This document shows, piece after piece, positions 1-7,831 of a stretch of DNA of 64,000 nucleotides. Under the pieces are notes generated by a model, which was given only the letters and a program-made list of their open reading frames with translations, did no database searches and was not told where the DNA came from. The position numbers were made by a program, and so were the translations under genes. Origin of the DNA: Halorussus sp. MSC15.2 (GTDB lineage: Archaea; Halobacteriota; Halobacteria; Halobacteriales; Haladaptataceae); NCBI RefSeq assembly GCF_010747475.1, contig NZ_VSLZ01000006.1, positions 172,658 through 236,657 on the forward strand, in the 5' to 3' direction. Each line of letters opens with the position of its first letter. The stretch's first letter is position 1.

Positions 1-2
1 CT

Positions 3-812
3 ATACCAGAAATAGATGGAGCCACTGGTAAGGACGGTAATTTGAGCGTTCACATTAATACGAAGCAATTCCATAACACCCCGAGTGTCAGATTTTGGTG
101 GCCAGGGAAAAAGAAATTTGAGAGGTGTGAATTAGCAGATATTCTTTTCCTCATCACATATGTAGAAGATAATGAGGTCGTCGGGAGACGAACAATGCTA
201 TCACAGACTAAGTACACATACGATAATAAGTACGTTACTCAGAGGCAGTGGGATCCTAAGCCTAATCAGTATCATCTCCTACACACCTTGCAGAAATTCT
301 ATCCAGTCCAACCTAATTTGGGGGAGTGGTATGATTTAGAACGGGAAAGTAGTGCCTTTTCCAATTATAGTTTTGTCAGCGACTTTTGGCTTCCATTCTT
401 CCATTCAACCGATGGAATGGACGGAGGGTACATTAACTATAATCCAGAACAAACTGCGGATTATCATTACGAGAGGACTGAAGATCCTCCGTCTGGTTAT
501 CAATCGTTTATAGGCTATCTCAAACTATTCGTGAGGGGTCAATATGGGGAAGAATATCGACCCAATGACCGTATTGGGCAATTTTACCGAGACCTTTTCA
601 ATAGTAATACTGAGTTCAATCTAAGTGACTCATCAAATCAAATTCCGGACTCCGAAACTCTCAGAGCGGACGGAGGAGAACAATCTCTGGAAGAAAAAGA
701 AGGAGGGATTGGTCTTGTCAACATAGTAGTAACAGAAGGATACCCAGACACCGACACACCTGGTAAAAAGCTCCATTTAGGAGGGGAATTGGAATATACC
801 ATCGGCGAGTAG
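3..812 (+). CDS. Hypothetical protein, 5'-truncated by window edge
   Basis: The frame is already open at base 3 (IPEIDGATGKDGN precedes the first possible TTG start at base 42), so the true start probably lies outside the window. It ends at TAG 810-812. I do not recognise the family. The protein looks soluble: it has no membrane segment, is rich in Trp, Tyr and Phe in its first 150 residues, and has an acidic Glu/Asp-rich C-terminal 60 residues. The DNA is clearly more AT-rich than the redox genes downstream, which suggests recent acquisition. No neighbour shares its strand closely enough to suggest an operon. Confidence 0.6.
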   Translation: MPEIDGATGKDGNLSVHINTKQFHNTPSVRFWWPGKKKFERCELADILFLITYVEDNEVVGRRTMLSQTKYTYDNKYVTQRQWDPKPNQYHLLHTLQKFYPVQPNLGEWYDLERESSAFSNYSFVSDFWLPFFHSTDGMDGGYINYNPEQTADYHYERTEDPPSGYQSFIGYLKLFVRGQYGEEYRPNDRIGQFYRDLFNSNTEFNLSDSSNQIPDSETLRADGGEQSLEEKEGGIGLVNIVVTEGYPDTDTPGKKLHLGGELEYTIGE

Positions 813-1076
813 AGTCAAATGCTTATCTCATCCTCATAGAACCGAAGTCTCCCAAATACTCTCCGCACCTCATACACCCCAGGGTCGCACGCGAACAGAA
901 TCGAATCCCGATCGTTGCACAACGCCAGCGAATCCGGTTGTGCAACGAGAGACTTTTCGCACGTGAATTTCGCTCGGTTCCCGACCAGTTCACCGCCCTA
1001 TCTACCACTGTTTAAATATGAACCCGATTTCAGTCGCCGCAGATTACTAGGTCTGACCGGCGGTTGTGCAACGAGT

Positions 1077-1368
1077 ATGTGCATCGAAGCTACCGAAGCC
1101 CGCCAACGCAAGTGGGAGAACCTGAAAGAAGCTACCGGCGAAGGGCACAAATCAACCGCACCCGACGCCGGAGACGACTATTATCTCAAGATGTGCGGTG
1201 ACACCACCGCCGTCCCGACCGGCCGCCTCCAGGAACTCATGGACCTCGCCGTCGAACAGGGGTCGGTCACCCCCCGAGCAGATTGCCGAGGTCCGGGACA
1301 CCGAGGAACTTCCAGTCGAACGACTGGAAGCACACGGACAAAACGGTTCGTACCAGCAATACCGCTAA
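1077..1368 (+). pseudogene. Small haloarchaeal conserved protein, frameshifted at a C6 run
   Basis: Translation from ATG 1077 gives a short conserved-looking protein (EATEARQRKWENLKEATGEG, then DDYYLKMCGDTTAVPTG). After SVTP the frame breaks at six consecutive C (1270-1275). Removing one C restores PEQIAEVRDTEELPVERLEA to a TAA at 1366-1368, inside the left arm of an inverted repeat. A homologue, broken at another C6 run, lies on the minus strand at 51282-51465 (AADYYIKMAGDTTAIPKG). The family is widespread in haloarchaea as I recall it, but its function is unknown to me. The frameshift may be genuine decay, phase variation or a homopolymer sequencing error. Confidence 0.55.
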
Positions 1369-1605
1369 CCAATGAATTCGACGCCCGAAACCGCCTCCAT
1401 TGGTTAGCGGAAGACGCGTAGCGCGTCTCGACGCTCGGGTCTGCTGGAGGACCTAGGCGAGTACCGACAACGAGCAATCAAGAAGGAAGCCCCATCCCGA
1501 TTCGTCCACTACGCCCCGTTTCCGTCGCCAGGCCCGCTGTACTTCTCCAACTCAACACTTGTCAACACCGTTCGCGTCGTCTGCGAGACCGCCACTTGGA
1601 TTACT
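1340..1605. repeat. Dispersed repeat B, copy 1, with CTAACCAATG inverted arms
   Basis: About 265 bases match 51807-52070 with many substitutions. The repeat holds a perfect 13-base inverted pair, CCGCTAACCAATG (1362-1374) and CATTGGTTAGCGG (1398-1410), separated by 23 bases. The arms are conserved between the copies while the 23-base spacer has diverged strongly, so the arms appear to be under constraint. The right part carries the remnant of a gene that is intact at 51975-52349. Confidence 0.75.
1509..1603 (-). pseudogene. C-terminal remnant of the zinc-binding protein intact at 51975-52349
   Basis: On the minus strand this reads IQVAVSQTTRTVLTSVELEK then YSGPGDGNGA and stop. It matches the C-terminus of the 124-residue protein at 51975-52349 (LQVAASQTTRLVLTGVEIEE, YSGPDDGSKA). 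Only about 30 codons survive; the CxxC-bearing N-terminal part is missing. It is part of repeat B and shows that the repeat was copied together with flanking coding DNA. Confidence 0.7.
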
Positions 1606-1682
1606 CCACCACTTTCTCTCTGTTCGATATGACTTCCTCGCTCTTCCTCCGTCAGCAGCAAGTCCTAGCTCACCTCTTAGAA

Positions 1683-1973
1683 CTATGCGTACCTCGCTCG
1701 ACCACCGACGCTACGTCATGGTGTTCGGGGGCACGGCGGTGGTCCTGTTCCACAAAATCGCCGTGCCAGAAGAAGTCTACAGCAACCTGAACACCGACTG
1801 CACGCACTTCTTCCAGACGGAACGCGCTCGCCGACTGGCTGGTCTTCTACGACGATTTCCCTGCGACACTCGCGGACCTATCGTTTCGTATATCGGAACT
1901 CTGGACTCGCTGAGAGCAGCTGCATGTATTCTATCAGCGTTCGGGGTTTGTTGAGGACTTCATCGAGAGTTAA
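1683..1973 (+). pseudogene. Unrecognised decayed coding region
   Basis: ATG 1683 opens a frame with protein-like content (HRRYVMVFGGTAVVLFHKIA, PEEVYSNLNTDC). It then continues best one frame over (NALADWLVFYDDFPATLADL, SFRISELWTR, one TGA, EQLHVFYQRSGFVEDFIES, TAA 1971-1973). One frameshift and one stop are needed to join the parts. I cannot assign a family, and the calls rest only on amino-acid texture. The bases from 1606 to 1682 show nothing further. Confidence 0.3.
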
Positions 1974-2001
1974 CACGGAGTAGGATGTTCCCACTATGAG
2001 C

Positions 2002-2415
2002 TTACAACTCGTCAGGTCCAGATTCGCCGTCGTCGGTAGAACGAATGGAGTTGCCCACCGAGAAAACGCTCCAGGTTAACACGGCTGTTCCGGTGTATAG
2101 CGCCGTAGAGACGAGGGCGACTGAGACTGCTACGACCCACGGATTATCTATCATTTCGCCGATTCGAGCAGTGAACTGTGAAGAAGGAAAGTGGACTAGC
2201 CCAAAGAGAATGAAGCCTCCAAGACCGGTCCAAAACGACGGAGAGAGGAGAGCGATTCGCTCCTCGAACTCCATGTTTCGAAGAGCGTACAATACAAAGA
2301 TAATCCCGGCAACTGTGATGAGTCCACCCACACTCTTCACTGGCCAAGATAGTGGTGACAGCAGTAGCACGATTCCAAGACCGAAAGTCGTCAGTGATTG
2401 GTGTATCCTGCGCAT
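2002..2415 (-). CDS. Small four-helix membrane protein of unknown function
   Basis: A 137-residue protein with four predicted membrane segments at about residues 8-25, 28-45, 62-78 and 93-115, and a short acidic C-terminal tail (STDDGESGPDEL) typical of halophiles. It begins MRRIHQSLTTFGLG, so the N-terminus probably lies in the cytoplasm. No catalytic motif is visible. It stands alone: the lipoprotein upstream starts about 700 bases away and an AT-rich non-coding stretch (2430-2680) separates them. Confidence 0.65.
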   Translation of the reverse strand: MRRIHQSLTTFGLGIVLLLSPLSWPVKSVGGLITVAGIIFVLYALRNMEFEERIALLSPSFWTGLGGFILFGLVHFPSSQFTARIGEMIDNPWVVAVSVALVSTALYTGTAVLTWSVFSVGNSIRSTDDGESGPDEL

Positions 2416-2683
2416 TTGTTAAAAGTGCATAAAATACGCGTACTTACCTTATTCGATACAGTATATCTGCGCTCTCTTACACAGTTATAGATAGACAACC
2501 ATGTATTCGAACTGCGGTTCGTCGGAATCTTTTATCAGTCGAAGGGATGAAAATCGACACCCGTGTTGAGACTTTCTGCATCGAGTACGAGAATATCGCC
2601 TCGTTGCTGGACAGCACAATCTGCTACAGTCAAGTAGGGTCAATCCCGAATATAACCCCGTTAAGTATAGAGAGAATACGATT

Positions 2684-3121
2684 TTATTCTTGAATGTATG
2701 AGCGCATCTTGTTTGGATACATTACGATGACAATTTTAAGTTCGTTTTCAATAGCATGTTCTTTGACGATATGGGTAAACTCTTGCGTTTGATTACCCGT
2801 CGATATTTTCACGGTGTACGTCCCTGGACTTGATATAGGCGTATTGATAGTGTTTATATCACTGGAGGGCACAAAGACATTTTTCTTGCTTACTGTGGCA
2901 TTTTCACTCAAGATTACTACATTTATGTCGGAGTCGTTCCCGGTTTGATTATCGATTTTTATTCCCACTTTATTCATTTTTTGGCTAGTCTGGATTGTTG
3001 AGTTGCTCGTTGAGTCGGATTTCCCATTCTCTTGGTTTGATGGGTTAATGCCATCCAAGCAACCGGCAATAGTAGTTACCGCAGCGGCAGGCGCGGCTTG
3101 TAAAAATCGTCTCCGTTCCAT
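2684..3121 (-). CDS. Twin-arginine lipoprotein, unknown function
   Basis: A 145-residue protein starting MERRRFLQAAPAAAVTTIAG C: a Tat-type ERRRFLQ signal followed by a lipobox (TIAGC, Cys21), as in haloarchaeal membrane-anchored lipoproteins. A Ser/Asn/Gln/Lys linker follows, then a beta-rich domain with regularly spaced Thr/Ile/Val strands (residues about 50-140), possibly an immunoglobulin-like fold by inference. It resembles the lipoprotein at 53563-53988 in layout, and both carry repeated TxTVKIST-like strands. The DNA is AT-rich. It lies just downstream of, and on the same strand as, the protease gene at 3283-4491. Confidence 0.7.
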   Translation of the reverse strand: MERRRFLQAAPAAAVTTIAGCLDGINPSNQENGKSDSTSNSTIQTSQKMNKVGIKIDNQTGNDSDINVVILSENATVSKKNVFVPSSDINTINTPISSPGTYTVKISTGNQTQEFTHIVKEHAIENELKIVIVMYPNKMRSYIQE

Positions 3122-3220
3122 AAGCTTTATTCAAATTTTCATCCGTAAATACTTTCTGACCATTGCGTGTTATTTAATTATAAGTGGAATTTAGCAGTCG
3201 CTATCAAGGATATTCTAGAC

Positions 3221-3230
3221 CTAACCAATG
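3221..3230. repeat. Solitary CTAACCAATG half-site
   Basis: A single copy of the 10-base arm of the dispersed inverted repeats, between the lipoprotein and the protease gene. No CATTGGTTAG partner is seen within 60 bases. It lies about 50 bases downstream of the protease stop codon. Confidence 0.5.
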
Positions 3231-3282
3231 GTCACTCCTTATTCAACACTAATGGCTAATTAAATATGTAGTCGAGGGAAAG

Positions 3283-4491
3283 TTACAGAGTGCTACTGTA
3301 ATTGATATTCATCTCTTGTTCCACACTGTACATGCATTCACCCGATCCATACTTCATACCGTCACTACAGTAGCCACCCGTATGAAGCGCCACGACGTAC
3401 GCATCTGTATCATTCACGATATCGTACGTGACTGAGCCAGAGTCGCCACCAGCCGTAGAAATCGCGTACCCCATCCAGGGATAGTCGTCGTTGTCTGCGT
3501 GGAAGTCAATCTGTCCGTAGCCGTCACCAGTGCTACGGCCAGTGTGGTAAACACCGGTGCCTGCTTCCATCATATCGTTAATCCGTGTCTTGGAGACCAT
3601 CCCTTTGATGGGATATCGAGTTCCACCACCGGAATCAACGATTCCCATCGTTACGTCTCTCTTGTATGGTTCGATGACCGCGGAGTCCATCCCATCAGGG
3701 CCGAACTCGGCGACTGAACCAAAGTAATCGTTGGAACGCGATGGTTGGTACACTGATTGACCCGTAGAATCGACGCAGTGACCGGCAGTCAAGATAACGT
3801 ATTCGTTATATTTGTTCGAGTACGCAACGGGGCCAAGACTCCACGAACATCCGGATGTGGCCGATGTCCCAGCTTCACAGCCTGCGGGGATAGGGTCATA
3901 CTTGTGTTCGTAGTGACACTCAACAGTGACTTCACCGCACTTGGTTTGCTCTTTTTGCTTTTTGGTTCGCTTGACCGTTATGGGAATGTCGGTTTGTGTA
4001 AATTCCGTGTCCGCAGTAGACACTGTCGCGCTTACATTAGCTGGAGTCTGCTTTTGCACCTCAGTAAAGGACACGTTCGGGGTCTTCGTCTTTCCGTCCG
4101 AACTTTCTTCCACAATATAATTGACACCAACCGCTATACCCTTCGACTCGTGTGGAACAAGTCCGACGCTAATATTAGAGTCTGTGTAGCGTTTCGCTAA
4201 TTGCTCGGATGCCTTCTCAGTAGCCGTAGTCTTCACCCACTTGTCTCTGGAAATCGTATAGTACTTGGGCTTAATTTCCGGCGGCACTCCATTCTTCTCG
4301 ATTTCTTCGTAATTCTGGATTTCGTACCACCCTAGTCGAGGGACCTCTTCGTTTGGATTATCTGTAAGTTCAGCCAGCGCCTCTTTCGATAGACCAGCTG
4401 CCGCTGATGCCGATAGCCCTATAGAAAGGAGTCCCTTTGTGAAGTTTCGACGGTTCAAGTCGAGCAAGCTGGAGGTATCTTTACCATCCAT
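3283..4491 (-). CDS. Secreted trypsin-like serine protease (chymotrypsin fold)
   Basis: A 402-residue protein with a Tat-like signal (NRRNFTKGLLSIGLSASAAA), a propeptide-like region to about residue 200, and a chymotrypsin-type catalytic domain. The triad is visible: His238 in LTAGHC, Asp269 in GMDSAVI, Ser351 in AGGDSGS. Extra cysteines (about 195, 202, 215, 225, 239 and near 385-396) suggest disulfides, consistent with export. The region before the catalytic domain has YxIxR and VxVNYIVEE strands that could be an inhibitory pro-domain (inference). The substrate is unknown. Another trypsin-like protease of different sequence lies at 26658-27836. Upstream DNA (4492-4624) is AT-rich and holds the likely promoter. 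Confidence 0.85.
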   Translation of the reverse strand: MDGKDTSSLLDLNRRNFTKGLLSIGLSASAAAGLSKEALAELTDNPNEEVPRLGWYEIQNYEEIEKNGVPPEIKPKYYTISRDKWVKTTATEKASEQLAKRYTDSNISVGLVPHESKGIAVGVNYIVEESSDGKTKTPNVSFTEVQKQTPANVSATVSTADTEFTQTDIPITVKRTKKQKEQTKCGEVTVECHYEHKYDPIPAGCEAGTSATSGCSWSLGPVAYSNKYNEYVILTAGHCVDSTGQSVYQPSRSNDYFGSVAEFGPDGMDSAVIEPYKRDVTMGIVDSGGGTRYPIKGMVSKTRINDMMEAGTGVYHTGRSTGDGYGQIDFHADNDDYPWMGYAISTAGGDSGSVTYDIVNDTDAYVVALHTGGYCSDGMKYGSGECMYSVEQEMNINYSSTL

Positions 4492-4624
4492 AGTTGCAAA
4501 ATTATCTCCTCTTATGTTATAATTTTCTAACCTATATTTACATATAATATGGGGTATGTAATTATCTATCTATGAAATTTAAGAGCGTATTCTTATAGCA
4601 ATAAGTAGCGGCAATTCCTCTTGA

Positions 4625-5068
4625 CTAATAGCAGATACCGGTTGATTCGCTATCGTCGGGGTCAAATCGGGCTAACGCCGCTACCTTCTCGCGGTTGATG
4701 TCCTCGACTAGTTCGAGCGCCTCGTCCATCCATACACCGAGGCCGACGGTCAGTCGCTGGCGGACCTCCTCGACGTCTACCGACAAGTAGACGTGAACGT
4801 AGCCGCCCTCGGAGAGCAGGCGCTACTGTTTCTCCAGCAGGCCGATGTCAGTCAGGTGATTCAGCTGTCTGCTGACGGTGCTTCGGTCCAACTCGAGATG
4901 GTCGGCGAGTTCTCTCGCGGTCGATTCTCCGTCCTCCATGAGGAAGACGCAGATGCGTATCCCCGTCTCGGAGATACCGAATACTTCCCGCAGAACAACG
5001 GCTAACTCCGGACGCTCGATTGCGGACGCGTCCGCGGACGATATTCGCTCCTCGTCGGAGTCGGACCC
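4625..5068 (-). pseudogene. Winged-helix transcriptional regulator, broken (no start, internal TAG)
   Basis: The minus strand encodes a MarR/TrmB-like winged helix: ADASAIERPELAVVLREVFG, ESTARELADHLELDRSTVSR, QLNHLTDIGLLEKQ. A TAG then interrupts, and the frame continues RLLSEGGYVHVYLSVDVEEV to a natural end (DPDDSESTGICY, TAG 4625-4627). Upstream a TGA at 5069-5071 leaves no start codon, and repeat A begins at 5091, so the 5' end is lost. It probably once regulated the redox genes that follow, since related regulators sit beside such clusters (inference). Confidence 0.65.
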
Positions 5069-5090
5069 TCAGGTTCCGAACGAGACGTTC

Positions 5091-5333
5091 AACTACTGAA
5101 AGCATAACGTAAGATAGAACGCCCGTACCGCGAGAAAACGCGCGCTCCAGACTACTCGAATCGTACTTAAATCTCGCTCTACGCCACTCACTGAGACCAG
5201 ACGAGAAACCGGAGTCGCTCCCAGTCTCGAACTAGGGCACGCTAACCAATGCGACGAGACGAAATCTGTCTTGCATTGGTTAGCGGAGTATCGAAAACTG
5301 CTGGATGGTCTGCTCGGGGACTTCGACTCGGCG
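5091..5333. repeat. Dispersed repeat A, copy 1 (243 bases)
   Basis: Matches 52735-52979 over its whole length at high identity. It contains a perfect 12-base inverted pair, GCTAACCAATGC (5241-5252) and GCATTGGTTAGC (5273-5284), 20 bases apart, and a TATA-like GTACTTAAAT. It contains no ORF of significance. The left edge adjoins the broken 5' end of the regulator, and the right edge falls exactly where the oxidoreductase gene stops matching its family (after DRPAE). It therefore behaves like a discrete inserted, non-autonomous element. Confidence 0.75.
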
Positions 5334-5636
5334 GGTCGGTCTAACTGGAACGAACACGCGTAGTCACCGTCCATCGCGCGAGCGAGCGCGTACTCGTTCT
5401 TGGCTGTCGGGGTCGTGCGGTCGAAGATGGCTTCGACGCGGATACCCCGCCACGTGAGACTGTCCGCGACCCACCCTTTCGCGCGCTCGAAGTCGTCGGT
5501 GAACGTTTCGAGGGGCAGCGACGTCAGGTCACTCTCGGTGAAGCGACGCGGTCGTTCGACCGTACCGGTGACGCGGGGGTTCTAGTCGGTCGTGTCTACG
5601 TCTGGTGGGATTTCGTGGCGTTCGAGGTCGTTCATC
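5334..5636 (-). pseudogene. Sulfite-oxidase-family molybdopterin oxidoreductase, truncated
   Basis: From ATG 5636 the frame reads MNDLERHEIPPDVDTTD, then a TAG (5583-5585), then NPRVTGTVERPRRFTESDL, SLPLETFTDDFERAKGWVAD, LTWRGIRVEAIFD, MDGDYACSFQLDRPAE, and stops matching at repeat A. The TFTDDF-x-GW...LTWRG pattern is that of the small haloarchaeal sulfite-oxidase-like Mo enzymes. In that family the residue before AxGW is the Mo-ligating Cys (ECxEGW); here it is Arg (ERAKGW). Three lesions (stop, lost ligand, lost C-terminal half) mark it as dead. Confidence 0.65.
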
Positions 5637-5698
5637 GTCTGAAAGCTCGGGGTATTCTGGTGTGTCTACTGACCGAGACGGGTCGTACACGTCGGGTC

Positions 5699-5980
5699 TC
5701 ACGTCGTCTCGACGTGGACGTCTCGTATCTCGTCGATTTCCATCGGGAGGCGGTCCTGAATCGCTCGCGTCGTCATCGGGGAGATGCCGCAGTCGCCGCA
5801 CGCTCCGGAGAGCTGAATCCATACGGCACCGGACTCGGTATCGACCTCCTGGATTGCAGCGTTCCCGCCGTGCATCGCAATCTGGGGGAAGTTCCGCCGG
5901 AGAAACGCGGCAACGTCGTTCGCGAGCTTCTCGCCATCGTTGTCGAATGAGTCCGGACCGTTCCGGTTGTCTGCGCCCAT
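5699..5980 (-). CDS. NifU C-terminal-domain Fe-S scaffold-like protein
   Basis: A 93-residue protein with a single NifU C-terminal-type domain: KLANDVAAFLRRNFPQIAMH, then GAVWIQLSGACGDC. The CxxC (Cys61, Cys64) in ACGDCGISPMT is the cluster-binding motif of NifU/Nfu proteins, which assemble or carry Fe-S clusters in the cytoplasm. Length fits stand-alone Nfu domains. It lies on the same strand as the peroxiredoxin upstream and opposite RIC (8995), an Fe-S repair protein, so a role in cluster maintenance during oxidative or nitrosative stress fits the setting. ATG at 5978-5980 is the only good start. Confidence 0.85.
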   Translation of the reverse strand: MGADNRNGPDSFDNDGEKLANDVAAFLRRNFPQIAMHGGNAAIQEVDTESGAVWIQLSGACGDCGISPMTTRAIQDRLPMEIDEIRDVHVETT

Positions 5981-6163
5981 ACCGACAGTATCGGTAACAA
6001 CTGTTGTACGACTTTACCCGAATACGTTCCGCCGAGCGAGAAGTTCGAGTACCGTGAATACGTTCGGGAGAACTGGCCCGGGTTACTGTCTCACAGTCGT
6101 CGGAGCAGTACTCGGCATCCGAACTGGACGCTCGGAGGAGAGTGACGGTCCAGTTCGGCCTCG

Positions 6164-6637
6164 TTAGGCCGCCTGGACTTCGTTCAGGAGTTCGTCGTAC
6201 GGCGGTTCGTTCGTGGGGTCGTCGGCAGTCCAATCGTACGTCACTGTCCCGTCCTCGTCCAGAACGAACACGGCACGGTTGGCGATTTCGTAGAGTCCGA
6301 GTTCCGGGATGTCGATTTCCAAGTCGTACTTCCGAATCGCTTCCCGATTCATGTCGCTTACGAGGTCGAATTCGACTCCGTGTTCTTCCTGGAACGCCCC
6401 GAGCGAGAACGGCGAGTCCGCACTCACCCCGAGAACGGACGCACCGGCGTCCCTGAACTCGTCGAGTCTCTCTTGAAGAGCGAGCATCTCGTTCGTACAC
6501 GGCGGCGTGAACGCGCCCGGAAAGAACGCGAGGACGAGTGGTCCGTCACCGATGCGGTCTTCGAGGTCGAACGATGCGTGGTCGCTGGTCCCGACGGTCG
6601 CTGTGAACGTCGGTGCAGTATCTCCAGTGGCTGGCAT
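6164..6637 (-). CDS. Peroxiredoxin (AhpC/TSA, Bcp-like, 1-Cys)
   Basis: A 157-residue thioredoxin-fold peroxidase. The catalytic loop FFPGAFTPPCT contains the peroxidatic Cys47 within the PxxxTxxC signature; no second cysteine exists, so recycling must use an external thiol. GVSADSPFSLGAFQEEH and the conserved Arg in NRAVFVLDEDG also match the family. It reduces hydrogen peroxide and organic hydroperoxides in the cytoplasm. It precedes the NifU-like gene on the same strand (about 180 bases apart). An IS-end-like repeat lies just upstream (6700-6766) where its promoter would be expected. Confidence 0.9.
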   Translation of the reverse strand: MPATGDTAPTFTATVGTSDHASFDLEDRIGDGPLVLAFFPGAFTPPCTNEMLALQERLDEFRDAGASVLGVSADSPFSLGAFQEEHGVEFDLVSDMNREAIRKYDLEIDIPELGLYEIANRAVFVLDEDGTVTYDWTADDPTNEPPYDELLNEVQAA

Positions 6638-6699
6638 CGTCTACAGCGAACGGCTGTCAAAAAGGTAAACCACTTTACGAATATATTCGGTAGCTTATC

Positions 6700-6766
6700 A
6701 GTTGTTGCAAATACGATTCCTGTATTCAGTCTTCGGCGTGATTTTTTCGTGCCGATTCCCGCCACG
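6700..6766. mobile_element. Solo IS-end-like repeat
   Basis: CAGTTGTTGCAAATACGATT followed by GGCGTGATTTTTTCGTGCCG is nearly identical to 29447-29511. Its first 30 bases also match the reverse complement of 39150-39187, where a gene is cut off exactly at this sequence. No transposase accompanies it. The best reading is a terminal inverted repeat left behind by an insertion sequence that has gone. Confidence 0.55.
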
Positions 6767-6780
6767 GCGGTCGAACATCA

Positions 6781-7668
6781 TCACTGTTCGGGCGGACTAT
6801 TCAGGAGTGCGAGGTGACCTGTCCGGAACTGCGTGAGACGTGGAACAGTCGCAGTGTAGGGGTCGAACGCAGTGTAGGCGAACGCCTGCCAGAGCACGCG
6901 CTCGGGATAGGGCCGGTCGGACAGGTCGACCCCGAGAGACGTTGCGAACGCGGCGTGGTCAAGTTCGCCGTTCGTCGTCGGAACCGGAACGGGGTTCGGG
7001 ATGGTATCTAGGTCGAGACCGAACGAGGGGAACAGTTGGTACTCCGCGCCGGGGGCGGGATGGTGGAGTTCTCGCTCTCCGGGGAATCGAACGACCAGTT
7101 CGGGAGTGACAGTCACCGTTCCGTCGCCGTCCGCGCGTTCTACCGTCTGCTCCGAGAGCGACACACGCCGTCGAGTGCCGCTGGAAACGGTGTACTCGGT
7201 CCCGTCGGCCAACAGTTCAAGCCGTGATGCCGTCACCTCCCGGACTCGAACGTCGGGGACGGAGTACGACCGGACGAACGCCGTCGTCGAATCCCCGCCG
7301 ACAGTCCCTTCGACGACGACCTCGGTCTCCCCACGACGGGAGACGAAGTCGGGCGTGTACGGACGACCTTCCTCGACGACCGATAGGGTGTCCGTCGTCG
7401 CACAGACGCCCTGCCAATCTGGTTGCTCGCTCGTCCCCGTGTCGAGCGTTGGACGCCAGTAGAAGACCCGATGGCCACCGTCGTACTCGTATGGAATCGC
7501 GTCCGGAAAAAACGACTCGCCGTATCTGGTCGGGTCGAGATTCGGGTGTTCGAGTTTGAGTTCGACGTACGGAAGCGTCTCGACCATCGGAGTCAACCAG
7601 TCGGTACGTGCTGATTGTCTCCAACTGATTTCGGTCGTACTGCTCTCTGTCGCCGTCGTATCGTTCAT
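6781..7668 (-). CDS. Conserved haloarchaeal hypothetical protein
   Basis: A 295-residue soluble protein from ATG 7668 (MNDTTATESSTTEISWRQSA); an upstream in-frame start at 7710 would add 14 residues, but it overlaps a TATA-like CATATATG. Sequence texture is beta-rich (ETLPYVELKLEHPNLDP, YEYDGGHRVFYWRP, ELVVRFPGERELHHPAPG). No motif is recognised and there are no membrane segments. It runs divergently from the tetra-DUF2249 gene at 7832, with the shared intergenic space between 7669 and 7831, and may belong to the same stress regulon (inference). Confidence 0.6.
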   Translation of the reverse strand: MNDTTATESSTTEISWRQSARTDWLTPMVETLPYVELKLEHPNLDPTRYGESFFPDAIPYEYDGGHRVFYWRPTLDTGTSEQPDWQGVCATTDTLSVVEEGRPYTPDFVSRRGETEVVVEGTVGGDSTTAFVRSYSVPDVRVREVTASRLELLADGTEYTVSSGTRRRVSLSEQTVERADGDGTVTVTPELVVRFPGERELHHPAPGAEYQLFPSFGLDLDTIPNPVPVPTTNGELDHAAFATSLGVDLSDRPYPERVLWQAFAYTAFDPYTATVPRLTQFRTGHLALLNSPPEQ

Positions 7669-7831
7669 CAGGTCGGAGATGGGACTACGGATACGAAACC
7701 CTGTCCGCATATATGTTCGAGCGAGGGTTCGAGTGCTTTTCAGTACTTTTGCAGTGAACGCTCGGACAATCGGCCGAATTCATTCGGGAGAGAACCTATT
7801 GGCGGACGGTTCGACCTCCTCGGTAGAGACG

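Noticed and set aside
5529..6500. A 323-codon Arg-rich minus-strand frame
   Set aside because: Out of frame with the NifU-like and peroxiredoxin genes on the same strand. Its Arg/Pro-rich composition is typical of shifted GC-rich codons.
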